Origin: Bog-159 sp035602155
GTDB taxonomy: Bacteria; Acidobacteriota; Terriglobia; Bryobacterales; Bryobacteraceae
NCBI GenBank assembly: GCA_035602155.1
Contig: DATNMW010000133.1
Span: 1-64,000 of the forward strand
Reading direction: 5' to 3'
Length of the DNA: 64,000 bases
Of this stretch, positions 26,020 through 35,565 are shown one piece after another. Numbering within the stretch: position 1 is the stretch's first letter; the number at the start of each line of letters is the position of its first letter. The translations under genes and the position numbers were made by a program. Under the pieces are notes generated by a model. It was given only the letters and a program-made list of their open reading frames with translations, had not been told where the DNA came from and did no database searches.

Positions 26020-27201
26020 TCATGGCCGCGCTTTGCCGGGCAGCAGGCGGCCGAGCCCCAGGCTCATGGCGATCTCGTACAAGCTGCCGTTCAAATTGCG
26101 CATCAGCCGGTTCTTCAATCCCAGATAAGGCTGCGTGCCCGCGAACAGGTCCTGCATGACGCCGTTGAACCGGCTGCTGCGCCGCGTGAATTGCACCATG
26201 CGCGCGGGCACCGAGCCGAACAGAAACCGCCCCAGGAAGACGCGCTTGGCGAGCCGTGAGCCGAACTCCAGATCGGCGGCGAAATCCCGGCGCAGGCTGC
26301 GCCGGTAAGCCTGCAGCTTCTCCGCCAGCCCGCCGAGTTCGGAGAGCAGCGCCTTGGCCGCCAGATCGGCGGAGCGCAGCGCATAATAAATGCCTTCGCC
26401 GGTAACCGGATCCACCAGGCCGGCGGCGTCGCCCACCGCCATCCAGCCATCTCCCGCCACGCGATTCTTCCTCCACGCGGGAGTATCGAGCGACGGCAGC
26501 AGATGACTGTAGAACGCCGCGCCCTTCCAGCAGATGCCTCGCTGCGCCATATAGTTCTCCAGCCGCTTGCGCAACGAAGCGGCCGGCTCGCCCTTGCCGC
26601 AAATGCCCACCGAGAGATGGCCGCAGCGCGGAAAGATCCAGATGTAACCCTCCAGTTGCGGCAGAAATTGTATATCGATCTGGGCTTGATCTCCCGGGAC
26701 GTAGTAGCCCAGCGCGGACATGGAATCGCGGGATGTCAGTTGCGTGCCGAAATCCCGCAGCGGATTGCGCGCGCCGGTGGCGACCACGCAGAAATCCGCG
26801 TCCAGCGCGCCTGAATTGGTCCGCAAGCGCCAGCCCATGCCCTTGCGGTTGATCTCCAGCACGCGGGCTTTCTCGATGCGCGCCCCGGCGCGTTCGGCGC
26901 GCTCCAGCATCATGCGGTTCAAATCCATGCGCGAATAGATCAGCAGAGGCTCGCTCAAATGCAGCGTGGCGGCTTTGGCCCGCGGAGCCGACAGAATCGT
27001 TTCCGTGACCACCTTCTTGGGAGTATTGTTTTCGATCAGGAACGGATACGTGTGGTAGGCCTTGTAAGTGAGTCCGCCGCCGCAGGGCTTCTCCCACGCC
27101 AGCTTCTCGTCGAAGACCACGGTGTCCAGGCCCGCTGAAGCTAGCCGCTCTGCCGCGAAGGCCCCCGCCGGACCTCCGCCCAATATGGCGACCAGTTTCA
27201 T
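26020..27201 (-). CDS. geranylgeranyl-reductase-family FAD oxidoreductase
   Basis: A 393-residue flavoprotein. The N-terminal FAD dinucleotide motif is GGGPAGAFAAERLASAG, followed by KPCGGGL, typical of geranylgeranyl reductases. The second FAD motif GWMAVGDAAGLVDPVTGEGI lies near residue 275. Members reduce isoprenoid double bonds in quinones, chlorophyll or lipids; the substrate is uncertain. It begins in a 4-bp overlap with the lipoprotein gene upstream, so the two share a transcript. Confidence 0.88.
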   Translation of the reverse strand: MKLVAILGGGPAGAFAAERLASAGLDTVVFDEKLAWEKPCGGGLTYKAYHTYPFLIENNTPKKVVTETILSAPRAKAATLHLSEPLLIYSRMDLNRMMLERAERAGARIEKARVLEINRKGMGWRLRTNSGALDADFCVVATGARNPLRDFGTQLTSRDSMSALGYYVPGDQAQIDIQFLPQLEGYIWIFPRCGHLSVGICGKGEPAASLRKRLENYMAQRGICWKGAAFYSHLLPSLDTPAWRKNRVAGDGWMAVGDAAGLVDPVTGEGIYYALRSADLAAKALLSELGGLAEKLQAYRRSLRRDFAADLEFGSRLAKRVFLGRFLFGSVPARMVQFTRRSSRFNGVMQDLFAGTQPYLGLKNRLMRNLNGSLYEIAMSLGLGRLLPGKARP

Positions 27202-27626
27202 CTCGGACCGCTGTCCTGCGGAGGCACCGCAGGATGTCCGGGCGGCAGCGCGCCCGTGGGACGGCCACCGCCTTCCGGCATACCCATTCCGCCACCGTGC
27301 GGATTTGCGCCCATGCCGCCATGCGGGTTCTGACCGGAGCCTGCGCGGGGTTTCACCACCCAGCGGTCCCCCTTCTTTTCCAGCACGTAATGGATGGTCA
27401 TAGGCTGGGCGGCATTCGATCCCTTCGGTGTGAAGATCACGGCGGCATCTACTTCGTTCTGCCGAAACACCATCCCCGCCACCGACACGTCCATCGAAGC
27501 GATGTTCAGACCCTGGCGCGTCGAGAGATAATCCATGACGCCGCGCTTGACGGCATCCTCATTTTGCATGTTGGAATGGCAGGCCGCCAGGGCAACGCAG
27601 ACCAGCACCGGAAGGAATCTTCTCAC
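27198..27626 (-). CDS. small lipoprotein, GH-rich tail
   Basis: A 142-residue lipoprotein precursor starting at GTG 27626 (MRRFLPVLVCVALAAC, lipobox LAAC). The middle part (VKRGVMDYLSTRQGLNIASM, then MTIHYVLEKKGDRWVVKP) resembles a small DUF4878/NTF2-like lipoprotein fold. The tail is rich in Gly, His and Pro (NPHGGMGANPHGGGMG) and might bind metal. The GTG is supported by a perfect TATAAT six bases upstream and by the lipobox position; a longer frame lacks both. The flavoprotein gene follows with a 4-bp overlap. Confidence 0.72.
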   Translation of the reverse strand: MRRFLPVLVCVALAACHSNMQNEDAVKRGVMDYLSTRQGLNIASMDVSVAGMVFRQNEVDAAVIFTPKGSNAAQPMTIHYVLEKKGDRWVVKPRAGSGQNPHGGMGANPHGGGMGMPEGGGRPTGALPPGHPAVPPQDSGPR

Positions 27627-27632
27627 GCTCTG

Positions 27633-27638
27633 ATTATA
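27633..27638 (-). promoter_or_regulatory. -10 box of the lipoprotein gene, leaderless spacing
   Basis: A consensus TATAAT on the minus strand ends six bases before the GTG at 27626. No ribosome site separates them and no good -35 box was seen. Confidence 0.6.
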
Positions 27639-27750
27639 CCTGTGCGGCGCTGTGACGGGTTGCGGTACCGATCGCGACGAATGCCGCCCGCCCCACAAAA
27701 CCAAACTACCCACTACCCAAAGGCCACAGGATCTGCGCACGGCAAGATGC

Positions 27751-28878
27751 TCACTGCCTTTGCGGATTGCCGGCGAGTTCATCGAGCTTCGGCAGCAACT
27801 GCCGCACGTTGGCGGCGTCGTTGGCGTTGGGCGCCAACTCCAGATATTTGCGGAAGCACCTGGCAGACTCGGCATATGCCTTTTTGTCCATTAGAAGAAG
27901 ACCCAGCACGTAGGTCAGGCGCGGGATCTTCTGGTCCTTGTCCAGGCGCAATCCCTCGCGCGCGGCCCGCTCGGCCTCCTCGGGCTTGTTCAGCCGTGCG
28001 TCGGCAATGGCATTGAAGAGGTAGGCCCCCGGGAAGTCCTCCGGATCCAGTTCGATCCATAAGTGCGAGTACTTTTCAGACTCGGCCCAATCGCCCCGGT
28101 GGTCCGCCGCCACGGTCAGGTTTTCATACGGTTTCACGTACCGGGGGTCGCTCTTCTGAGCTTCTTTCCAGGCTTCGATGGCTCCGGCCGCGTCATTCCG
28201 GCTCTGGCGCGCCAATCCGAGTTGGTACCATGCGACGGCGAAATTCGGATATGTCTTGACCGCCTTGCCGAATTCGGATGCCGCGGCGTCCCACTTCTGG
28301 GCGCGCATGGCTTCCAGCCCCTTCCCGTAAGCCTTCCTGGCATTGGGAGGAGCCTGCAGCGTAGTGGCGCTGACCACCAGGGAACTGGCGCGCGAAAGCG
28401 GATGAAGGATGATGGTGCCTACGCGGGCATCGTCCATGGTGCTCTTGATGGCCAGAATAACGTTCTCGGAACGGTATCCCGGAAGAACCGCCCGCAACTC
28501 GCAGTTTCGCAGCGCTTGGGTAATGGGCATGGAATACTGAGTCGAGGTGGCGTTAATGGCTTTGTTCAGTTCGTCGCTCCGCTGGGTGGCGGTCTGGCTG
28601 GCGTCTCCGGTAACGGTATCGCTCCCGCTGGCCGATACCTTGAAGCCGAAATGTCCCTTCTCGTCGGTCCAGGCCGCGAAACTAGCGCGGCCGTCGCAGA
28701 CTTTCTCGATGCCCACCATGTCCGCCGGCGGCGACCCATCGTCCAACATCACGTTGCCGGTAAGAAAAACGACGCGCTCGGCGCTCTTGTCGATTTCGGA
28801 TTGTCCCGGATTCTGGCCGCTGGCCTCGACCACGGCTGCCAGCAGCAGCCCGGCCCATATCCATGTACGGCAGCCCAT
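27751..28878 (-). CDS. secreted TPR protein with N-terminal carboxypeptidase-regulatory-like domain
   Basis: A 375-residue protein with a signal peptide (IWAGLLLAAVVEASG). Residues 35-165 form a beta domain of the carboxypeptidase-regulatory type (FLTGNVMLDDGSPPADMVGI, DEKGHFGFKVSASG). Four TPR units follow (ARKAYGKGLEAMRAQKWDAA, VAWYQLGLARQSRNDAAGAI and others). The layout is common in acidobacteria; a periplasmic scaffold role is inferred. AGGAGG lies close to the ATG. It is in the same orientation as the next TPR lipoprotein. Confidence 0.85.
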   Translation of the reverse strand: MGCRTWIWAGLLLAAVVEASGQNPGQSEIDKSAERVVFLTGNVMLDDGSPPADMVGIEKVCDGRASFAAWTDEKGHFGFKVSASGSDTVTGDASQTATQRSDELNKAINATSTQYSMPITQALRNCELRAVLPGYRSENVILAIKSTMDDARVGTIILHPLSRASSLVVSATTLQAPPNARKAYGKGLEAMRAQKWDAAASEFGKAVKTYPNFAVAWYQLGLARQSRNDAAGAIEAWKEAQKSDPRYVKPYENLTVAADHRGDWAESEKYSHLWIELDPEDFPGAYLFNAIADARLNKPEEAERAAREGLRLDKDQKIPRLTYVLGLLLMDKKAYAESARCFRKYLELAPNANDAANVRQLLPKLDELAGNPQRQ

Positions 28879-28955
28879 ACTCGCCTCCTGGCGTGTTCCT
28901 TCAATTATGCGCCTGCCGGCCCCAAAACGGAATTCGGTTTCCGAATGAAAAAACC

Positions 28956-31301
28956 TTATTGCAGCTTATTTATCAGATCGTCGATCTTGTTCTCTTCGTC
29001 CTTGGCCGGATTGCTATGCAGCGCGCGCTGCAACTCCCGCAGGGCCTTTGGCTTGTCGCCCTTCTGGGCGTACGCCATACCCAGGTGGAATCGGTATGTG
29101 GAGTTGTCCGGCTTCTGGTTCACAAGCCCCTGGAACATATCCATGGCGCTGTCGCTCATGTTCTTCTTCAGATAAATCCAGCCCAGCGTATCGGACACTT
29201 CGGTCAGGTTTGGCAGCACCTGTTTGGCGCGCTGGGCGTATGTCAACGCCTGGTCCAGGTCCCCCGAGCCGCCCTCGGCCATCATAAATGCCAGGTTGTT
29301 CAGGGCCATTCCGTCTTGCGGGTTCAACTTGATGGACTGTTCGTAAATCTGCCGGGCTTCTTTCTTCCGGCCGGCGCTCGCCAACGTCAGGGCCAGCTCG
29401 TCGACCACCGTCGAATTGCCGGGCAAGCCGTCTTTGGCTTGGTTCAGAGCTTGTATGGCTCCGTTCAAGTCCCCCTTCTTGCGCAACGTCAAGCCCAAGC
29501 GCATGTAAATGTCGCCGCGCGCCTTGGAATTCTTGTCCAGCCCATTGAGCACAGCCTGAAACTGGGCGATCGCCAGATCCGGATTCCCGGCGCGCACCGC
29601 GAGATTGCCCAGCGCCAGGCGTAGATCGTATCGGGTGGGGCTCTTCGCCAATTCCGTTTGCAAGGCCTGAATCGCCAGATCCATATGGCCCTGTTCCGCC
29701 AGCGCCTCCGCCAGCCCAACCAGGGACCGTACATCCTGCGGATTGGCCGCGTAGGCTTTGCGGAAAATGCCCTCCGCTTCTTTCGGTTTGTCCTCCCGCA
29801 TGGCTAAAATGCCCAGCGAGAAATCGATATCCGGGGCGCTGGGATTGGCCTGGCGGACCCCCTCCAGCACCTGCCGCGCCTCGGCGTATTTCTTTTCGCC
29901 CGACAAGGCTGCCGCTTCCACCATGCGCGCCGGAATGTTCTTCTTGTCGATCTGCAGAATCGCTTGGACGGATTTGAGAGCCGGTTCGTAGTCCGACCGC
30001 ATCACTTGCAGTTGCGCCAGCGCCAGACGCGCCGGCAGGTAATCGGGCCTAAGGCGGATGGCCTCGGAAAACTGCTGGCGGGCCTGCTCATATTCCCCGC
30101 GCGCGACGTGCGCCCGCCCCAGGTTGTAGCGCGCCACGAAATTGTCCGGCACCGCGTTCACCACCGCCTGCAATTCGGAAATGGCCTTCTGCACCTCGCC
30201 CCGATCGAGCATTAAGGATGCCTGCAATCCCCGCGCGTCGGAGTCCTTGGGGTTCTCCTTCAGAATGGCGGCATTGATGTCGGCCGCCTCGGTGCGCTTG
30301 TTCTGGCGCATTAATACTTCGATCATGCGCTTCCGATAAGCGCTCTTCTGCTTGGGGTCCTGAGCTATGCCCTCTTTGTATTGATTGAGCGCCTCTCCCA
30401 AGTCCCCGTTGCGAAAATAGAAATCGCCAACCACCAGGTCTGCGCGGTCGAAATCCTTGGCGTGGGCCTTGATTTGGTTGAGGGCCGCCACCATGTCGTC
30501 GTGCCTGTGCAGGCTGGAGTAAAAGCCGGCCAGCGACACCAGAAAGCCGACCTGCTTGGGATTGTTTGCGGCGCCAGTCTTAAGCACCTGCTCCGCCTCT
30601 GCGATTTTACTCTGCAGCAGATAAACGCGATACAACTCGTTATAAGCCTGGATCAAAGTCTTGTCGTCTTTAATCAGTTGCCCATAAATCTGTTCGGCCT
30701 CCGCAAACTGCCGGTCGCCGGCCAGCGCGCGCGCCAATTGCGTCTTGAGAGCCGGGGGCGGCGTCTTGTTGATGGAGATGGCTTTGCGGTATTCCGCGAT
30801 GGCGCCGGCCAGCAGCGTTTCCGCTTGTTCCGGGTGGCCCTCGCGGCCGCTGATTTGCGCGCGCACGAAATCCAGGTCGGCGGTCAGCCGGTGGCCGTCG
30901 AATGAATTGGGATCGCGCTGCAGGAGATCCTTGGTGATGCCTTCCACTTCCATCAGGAGCTGGCTTTCGCGGGTGAACGCGAGATAGATCTCGGCCAACC
31001 GGACTTCCGAGTCCGCATGCTCCGGCTGCTCTTTGGGGATCAGCTCGAGGGCCCGCCGCAACTCGTTCAGGGCATTCGGAATACGGCCTAGCTTCAGATC
31101 GGTCAGCGCCAGGCGGTAATAGGCGGGACCGTATCGCTGGTCCTTCTGCAAGGCGTTGCGATACATGATGGAAGCTTCCTTGAACTTACCTCTCGCGAAG
31201 TATCTGTTCCCGTTTTCCAGATAACGCTTCTTTGCAACGTTGGGGTCCCGGCTGCAGGAAACCAAGCTCAACGCGGCCAGGACGACTACCAGGGATTTCA
31301 T
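28956..31301 (-). CDS. long TPR lipoprotein, PrsT-like
   Basis: A 781-residue lipoprotein precursor: MKSLVVVLAALSLVSC gives a lipobox with C16. The rest is about twenty TPR units of 34 residues (for example RNALQKDQRYGPAYYRLALT and KLNPQDGMALNNLAFMMAEG). The closest known pattern is the TPR protein of PEP-CTERM/exosortase gene sets (PrsT). No exosortase or PEP-CTERM protein is visible in the window, so that link is unproven. The ATG at 31301 has GAGGA upstream and TAGAAT further up; longer starts lack the lipobox position. Confidence 0.85.
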   Translation of the reverse strand: MKSLVVVLAALSLVSCSRDPNVAKKRYLENGNRYFARGKFKEASIMYRNALQKDQRYGPAYYRLALTDLKLGRIPNALNELRRALELIPKEQPEHADSEVRLAEIYLAFTRESQLLMEVEGITKDLLQRDPNSFDGHRLTADLDFVRAQISGREGHPEQAETLLAGAIAEYRKAISINKTPPPALKTQLARALAGDRQFAEAEQIYGQLIKDDKTLIQAYNELYRVYLLQSKIAEAEQVLKTGAANNPKQVGFLVSLAGFYSSLHRHDDMVAALNQIKAHAKDFDRADLVVGDFYFRNGDLGEALNQYKEGIAQDPKQKSAYRKRMIEVLMRQNKRTEAADINAAILKENPKDSDARGLQASLMLDRGEVQKAISELQAVVNAVPDNFVARYNLGRAHVARGEYEQARQQFSEAIRLRPDYLPARLALAQLQVMRSDYEPALKSVQAILQIDKKNIPARMVEAAALSGEKKYAEARQVLEGVRQANPSAPDIDFSLGILAMREDKPKEAEGIFRKAYAANPQDVRSLVGLAEALAEQGHMDLAIQALQTELAKSPTRYDLRLALGNLAVRAGNPDLAIAQFQAVLNGLDKNSKARGDIYMRLGLTLRKKGDLNGAIQALNQAKDGLPGNSTVVDELALTLASAGRKKEARQIYEQSIKLNPQDGMALNNLAFMMAEGGSGDLDQALTYAQRAKQVLPNLTEVSDTLGWIYLKKNMSDSAMDMFQGLVNQKPDNSTYRFHLGMAYAQKGDKPKALRELQRALHSNPAKDEENKIDDLINKLQ

Positions 31302-32066
31302 GCAAGTCCTCACGTTGATTCTAATATACATCGGGCATCGTGGGGGCGTTATTTGAATACTGGGGTGGCGATCGCCGTGGGTAACGGCCCCCACCATCCC
31401 GGCCAACTTGCGCGAACGTGGGCTGCCCGCCCCACCCTCCGATTGTCACCGTATTTAGCGAGTCCCAACGGCTCTGTTGGCGGGCGCCGAGCCGCGGCGC
31501 CCGAAACAGTTGCGCCGATTCCGCTGAATCGGCCCATACCGTCGAAAAATCGACAATTCAAAATACGGATTTGCATGAATTCGCTTCTATTTTACGGCGA
31601 GCCGAATTATAGTGCAAATTATACGTCTTCGTGCGCCGTCGGATGATGTATACTATTTTTGCCGGAGGGCATTTGCGAGAACGATATGGGCCACCATCGG
31701 TTCTTTTTTTCGCGGTTTCGCGCTTCTTTTCGCCCTCCTCGCGATCCCGGCCTTTCTTACCCTGCGCGATCTCGTCCGGATGCGCAACCGCTACCCGGAG
31801 TGTGCGTCCGATCCGGATTTTTCATCTATCGATCGGAGTCAGATAAGGATTGACGGAATGCAGCAAGCAATGAGAGAAAAATTGGTGGCGCACATATGGC
31901 TTTCCCCTGCGATCCGGACCCTCTGCGAGCGTCAACAGTGCGGCTTCAAAATCGCAAATGTTCATGCCGATGAGTGAACTGGCGAAAAGCTGGGCTAGCC
32001 GGCGGGCCGTCTGGCTTACGTACCCTATCCGCCAACCTTGGATCGCGGTGGGTGAAATACTTACGA
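31302..32066. other. 765-bp region without a convincing gene; three hairpins
   Basis: Three perfect small hairpins follow one another: GGGCGCC/GGCGCCC (31482-31502), GCCGATT/AATCGGC (31514-31533) and GTCGA/TCGAC (31541-31554). After them lies a promoter-like TATACT near 31649 and a GGAGGG near 31664. Frames at 31612-31977 (121 codons) and 31686-31853 (55 codons) are open, but their composition is erratic and they resemble no family. The region probably holds the promoter and leader of the kinase gene. Confidence 0.5.
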
Positions 32067-34706
32067 ATGGCGACCATGAATAATCCAGCCGCTTTCTCTC
32101 CCGATACCGTTAAAGCTTCAACCAAAACTTCAAGCGCGGATTTTGACAGCGCGCTTGGGCCTGCGGATGAGGGCCCCCAGGCCAGCGAAGGACGCTGGCG
32201 CGCCATCTTAGACAACTCGGCGGTAGGCATCTCCGTAACGGATTTCCGCGGCAAGTTCGTCGCTACGAATCGCGCTTATCAAGAAATGGTGGGGTACTCG
32301 GAGGAAGAACTGCAATCGATGACCTACATCGACCTTACCCTCGAGGAAGACCGTCCGGCCTCCGCGGCGGTTGCCTCGGACAACTGGGCCGGCCGGCTGC
32401 CGCAATTCCAGTTGGAAAAGCGTTATCGGCGTAAAGACGGCCGGATTATTTGGGTGAGAGTCACGGTTTCGAAATCCTCCGGCTCCGGAGACACGCCTGA
32501 AATCGGCATCGCCATCGTGGAGGACATTACCGAGCGCAGGCGGGCCGAAGCCAGGTTGCTGGAATACGAAAAGGTGGTCGAAGGTCTTCACGAAATGATG
32601 GTGGTTCTGGACCGTGAGTACCGCTACGTGGTGGCCAACCAGGCGTTCCTCAACTATCACGGCCTGACGCGGGAACAGGTCGTCGGGCATTTCGTCCCTG
32701 AATTCGTGGGGCAAGAGAGATTCGATCAAGTTACCAAAAACACCGTCGACGAGTGTTTCCGGGGCCGAGTCGTCAGATGCGAGATGGAACTGACTTTCCC
32801 CAACGTGGGGCGGCGGGATCTGGTCGGATCGTACTATCCGATCAAAGGCCCCGAGGGCGTCGATAGAATAGCCGTTGTCTTGGAGGACGTTACCGAGCGG
32901 AAGCGGGCAGAGGAAGCCCGGACGGCCAGCGAAGTGCGCTGGCGCGCCCTGTTCGACAATTCGGCCGTGGGCATCTCCGTAACGGATTTGCAGGGCAGGT
33001 TCATCGCCGCGAATCGCGCTTATCAGGAAATGGTGGGGTACTCGGAGGAAGAATTGCGATCCGTAACCTACGCCGACCTTACCCACGAAGAAGACCGCCC
33101 GGCTTCCGCGGCGTTTGCCGCGAGTACCTGGGCCGTCCGGGCGCCGCAATTCCAGTTGGAGAAGCGCAATCTGCGCAAAGACGGCCAGCCAATCTGGGTT
33201 CGGGTCACGAGCTCGACAAGCGATCCCGCGACCACGCCTCAAACGTGCATAGCCATCGTCGAGGACATCACCGAGCGCAAGCGGGCCGAAGCCAGGTTGT
33301 TGGAATACGAAAAAGTCGTCGAAAGCTCCCAGGACATGATCACGGTGGTCGACCGCGATTACCGTTACCTGATTGCGAATCAGGCGTACCTTAACTATCG
33401 CGGCCTGAAGCCGGAGCAGGTGATCGGCCATTTTGTGTCGGAGCTAACGGGGAAGGAGATGTTCGACCAGACGATCAAAGGCAAATTGGATGAATGTTTC
33501 CGGGGCGCAGTCGTCAAATATGAAGCGACATTGAGGTATTCCGGGCTCGGCTGGCGGGACCTCTTCATCACGTACTTTCCCATCGAAGGTCCCGAAGGCA
33601 TCGATCGAATAGCCGCGGTGCTGGTGGATATCACCGAGCACAAGCGGGCTGAAGCCAGGTTGTTGGAATACCAGAAAGTCGTCGAAAGTTCCCAGGAAAT
33701 GATCGCGGTGGTGGACCGCGATTACCGTTATCTGATTGCGAATCAGACCTTCCTCGATTATCACGGCGTCGCGCGGGAACAAGTCGTGGGCCATTTCGTC
33801 TGGGAAATAGTGGGGCAAGAAACTTTCGAGACGTTTACCAAGATCAGGTTGGATGAGTGCTTCCAAGGCAGAGCGGTCAAAATGGAGAGCGATTTTACGT
33901 TCTCCAAACTGGGCCGGCGGGATCTGCTCAAATTTTACTTTCCCATCGAAGGTCCCGAGGGCGTCAATCGAGCGGCCGTGGTCTTGCAGGATATTACCGA
34001 GCGGAAGCGGGCGGAACGGGAGCTGCAGCGTTCGCTCCTGGAATTGCATGCGCTCAACGCCCAACTGCAAAGCGTGCGGGAGGAAGAGAGAACCAGACTG
34101 GCGCGGGAGATCCACGACGAACTGGGACAGGCTCTGACCGCCATCAAGATCGACTTGGCCGCGTTGAAGAGCGCTCCTGGCCGGGCGCAACGGCCGCAGA
34201 GCATCGACGGCATCATGAGCCGGGTCGACGAAACGATTCAATCGGTGCGCAGAATCTCGACCGAACTCCGGCCGGGAATCCTGGATCATCTCGGCTTGGC
34301 GGCCGCCGTGGAATGGGCCGCGGAAGAGTTTCAGGAGCGCACCGGAATCCAGTGCCGGGTCGGTTTGCCCGGGACGAATCCGGCGATTGATTCTGAACGG
34401 GCCACTGCGCTCTTTCGCATCCTGCAGGAGACTTTGACGAACATCGCGCGGCACGCGGGCGCCACTCGTGCGAGTATCGATTTGTCCCAGCAGGGCGGCA
34501 CCGTCTCCCTGGAGGTTCGCGATAACGGCCGCGGCATTGGGGCGGACCAGATCTCCGGCTCCGCCTCGCTGGGCATCCTGGGAATGCGCGAACGCACTGC
34601 CCTGCTTGGAGGAGAATTCATCATTACCGGCGATCGGGGGAGCGGCACCACCGTGCGTGTCGATGTTCCAGTTGCCCATCCCTCGACGGCAAAGGGCGGA
34701 TCGTGA
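32067..34706 (+). CDS. five-PAS sensor histidine kinase, NarL type
   Basis: An 879-residue soluble kinase with no membrane segment. Five PAS domains of two kinds alternate as A-B-A-B-B. A begins RWRAILDNSAVGISVTD (about 44 and 300); B begins YEKVVEGLHEMMVVLDREYR and its relatives (about 170, 425 and 550). The DHp helix has REIHDELGQALTAIK with phospho-acceptor H683. The HATPase has QETLTNIARHA, RDNGRGIG and LGILGMRER, all intact. It overlaps its response regulator by 4 bp, so they are a pair. B domains resemble PAS folds that bind small ligands. Start ATG 32067; 32076 is an alternative. Confidence 0.9.
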   Translation: MATMNNPAAFSPDTVKASTKTSSADFDSALGPADEGPQASEGRWRAILDNSAVGISVTDFRGKFVATNRAYQEMVGYSEEELQSMTYIDLTLEEDRPASAAVASDNWAGRLPQFQLEKRYRRKDGRIIWVRVTVSKSSGSGDTPEIGIAIVEDITERRRAEARLLEYEKVVEGLHEMMVVLDREYRYVVANQAFLNYHGLTREQVVGHFVPEFVGQERFDQVTKNTVDECFRGRVVRCEMELTFPNVGRRDLVGSYYPIKGPEGVDRIAVVLEDVTERKRAEEARTASEVRWRALFDNSAVGISVTDLQGRFIAANRAYQEMVGYSEEELRSVTYADLTHEEDRPASAAFAASTWAVRAPQFQLEKRNLRKDGQPIWVRVTSSTSDPATTPQTCIAIVEDITERKRAEARLLEYEKVVESSQDMITVVDRDYRYLIANQAYLNYRGLKPEQVIGHFVSELTGKEMFDQTIKGKLDECFRGAVVKYEATLRYSGLGWRDLFITYFPIEGPEGIDRIAAVLVDITEHKRAEARLLEYQKVVESSQEMIAVVDRDYRYLIANQTFLDYHGVAREQVVGHFVWEIVGQETFETFTKIRLDECFQGRAVKMESDFTFSKLGRRDLLKFYFPIEGPEGVNRAAVVLQDITERKRAERELQRSLLELHALNAQLQSVREEERTRLAREIHDELGQALTAIKIDLAALKSAPGRAQRPQSIDGIMSRVDETIQSVRRISTELRPGILDHLGLAAAVEWAAEEFQERTGIQCRVGLPGTNPAIDSERATALFRILQETLTNIARHAGATRASIDLSQQGGTVSLEVRDNGRGIGADQISGSASLGILGMRERTALLGGEFIITGDRGSGTTVRVDVPVAHPSTAKGGS

Positions 34707-35335
34707 CCCGGGTCCTCATCGCCGACGATCACGCCATCCTGCGCCGCGGTCTGAAAGAGATCCTGGTCCGCGAGTTGGAGGGCGCCGTCTGCGGCGAAGC
34801 CATGGATGCCGTCGAAACGCTCGCCCGAATTGAAAAGAGCGAATGGGATTTGGTCATCCTGGACATCACCATGCCCGGCCGGAGCGGCTTGGACGCGCTC
34901 CACGACCTGAAGGCCGCAAGGCCCAAACTTCCCGTATTGGTTTTAAGCATGCACCCGGAAGACCAGTACGCCAAACGCGTCCTGAAAGCCGGGGCTTCCG
35001 GCTACTTGAATAAGGAAAGCGCCCCCGAAGAGCTGATCAAGGCCGTACGGAAAGTACTGGCCGGTGGCCGCTATGTGAGCGCCGCGCTGGCCGAGAAGCT
35101 GGCTTCCGAACTGAGTGAGGATACGGTGAGGCCCGTCCACGAGGCGTTATCCAACCGGGAATTTGAAGTCCTGCAAATGATTGCCGCCGGCAAGACCGTC
35201 AGCCAGATCGCCGAGGAACTGCACTTGGGAGTCACCACCGTCAGCACCTACCGCGCCCGAATTCTGGAGAAGATGCATATGGCCACCACCGCCGATCTGA
35301 TGCGTTACGCCTTGCATAATCGCCTCATCGATTGA
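34703..35335 (+). CDS. NarL/LuxR-family response regulator
   Basis: A 210-residue regulator: receiver domain with acceptor D54 (LVILDITMPG), acidic pair DD and Lys in VLKAGASGYLNKE, then a LuxR-type helix-turn-helix (LSNREFEVLQMIAAGKTVSQ). The GTG start overlaps the kinase stop (GTGA). It is the cognate partner of the five-PAS kinase and should control transcription; its targets are unknown. Confidence 0.93.
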   Translation: MTRVLIADDHAILRRGLKEILVRELEGAVCGEAMDAVETLARIEKSEWDLVILDITMPGRSGLDALHDLKAARPKLPVLVLSMHPEDQYAKRVLKAGASGYLNKESAPEELIKAVRKVLAGGRYVSAALAEKLASELSEDTVRPVHEALSNREFEVLQMIAAGKTVSQIAEELHLGVTTVSTYRARILEKMHMATTADLMRYALHNRLID

Positions 35336-35351
35336 ATTCCCCCCTATCTGA

Positions 35352-35392
35352 TTGTGCAGGTTGGCAACCTGCCGGCCGATTGCCAATCGGCC
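35352..35392. repeat. partial intergenic palindromic element
   Basis: CAGGTTGGCAACCTG (35358-35372) followed by the palindrome GGCCGATTGCCAATCGGCC (35374-35392). The same two blocks make up the core of the element at 49111-49202, but the terminal GGGGCA and TGCCCC ends are missing here. Confidence 0.6.
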
Positions 35393-35565
35393 AGTATACG
35401 CGACCCTCAATCGGCGAAATGCCGATTTCATCCGCGTAGTACAAATCACGACATTTATATGTTAATTGCCACTACAAATAAATCCAATTTCCATCTCTTG
35501 CGCTGGGCCTCGCGCTACGTCGCAAAATGAGAGAAGCAGCACAGTACCGGGGGGGAGGGTTTCAA

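Noticed and set aside
25916..27322. 468-codon minus-strand frame
   Set aside because: Same strand as the flavoprotein but another frame; the flavoprotein has both FAD motifs, this one has none.
32208..34679. Two long minus-strand frames (407 and 411 codons)
   Set aside because: Antisense to the five-PAS kinase; their apparent repeats mirror the PAS repeats.
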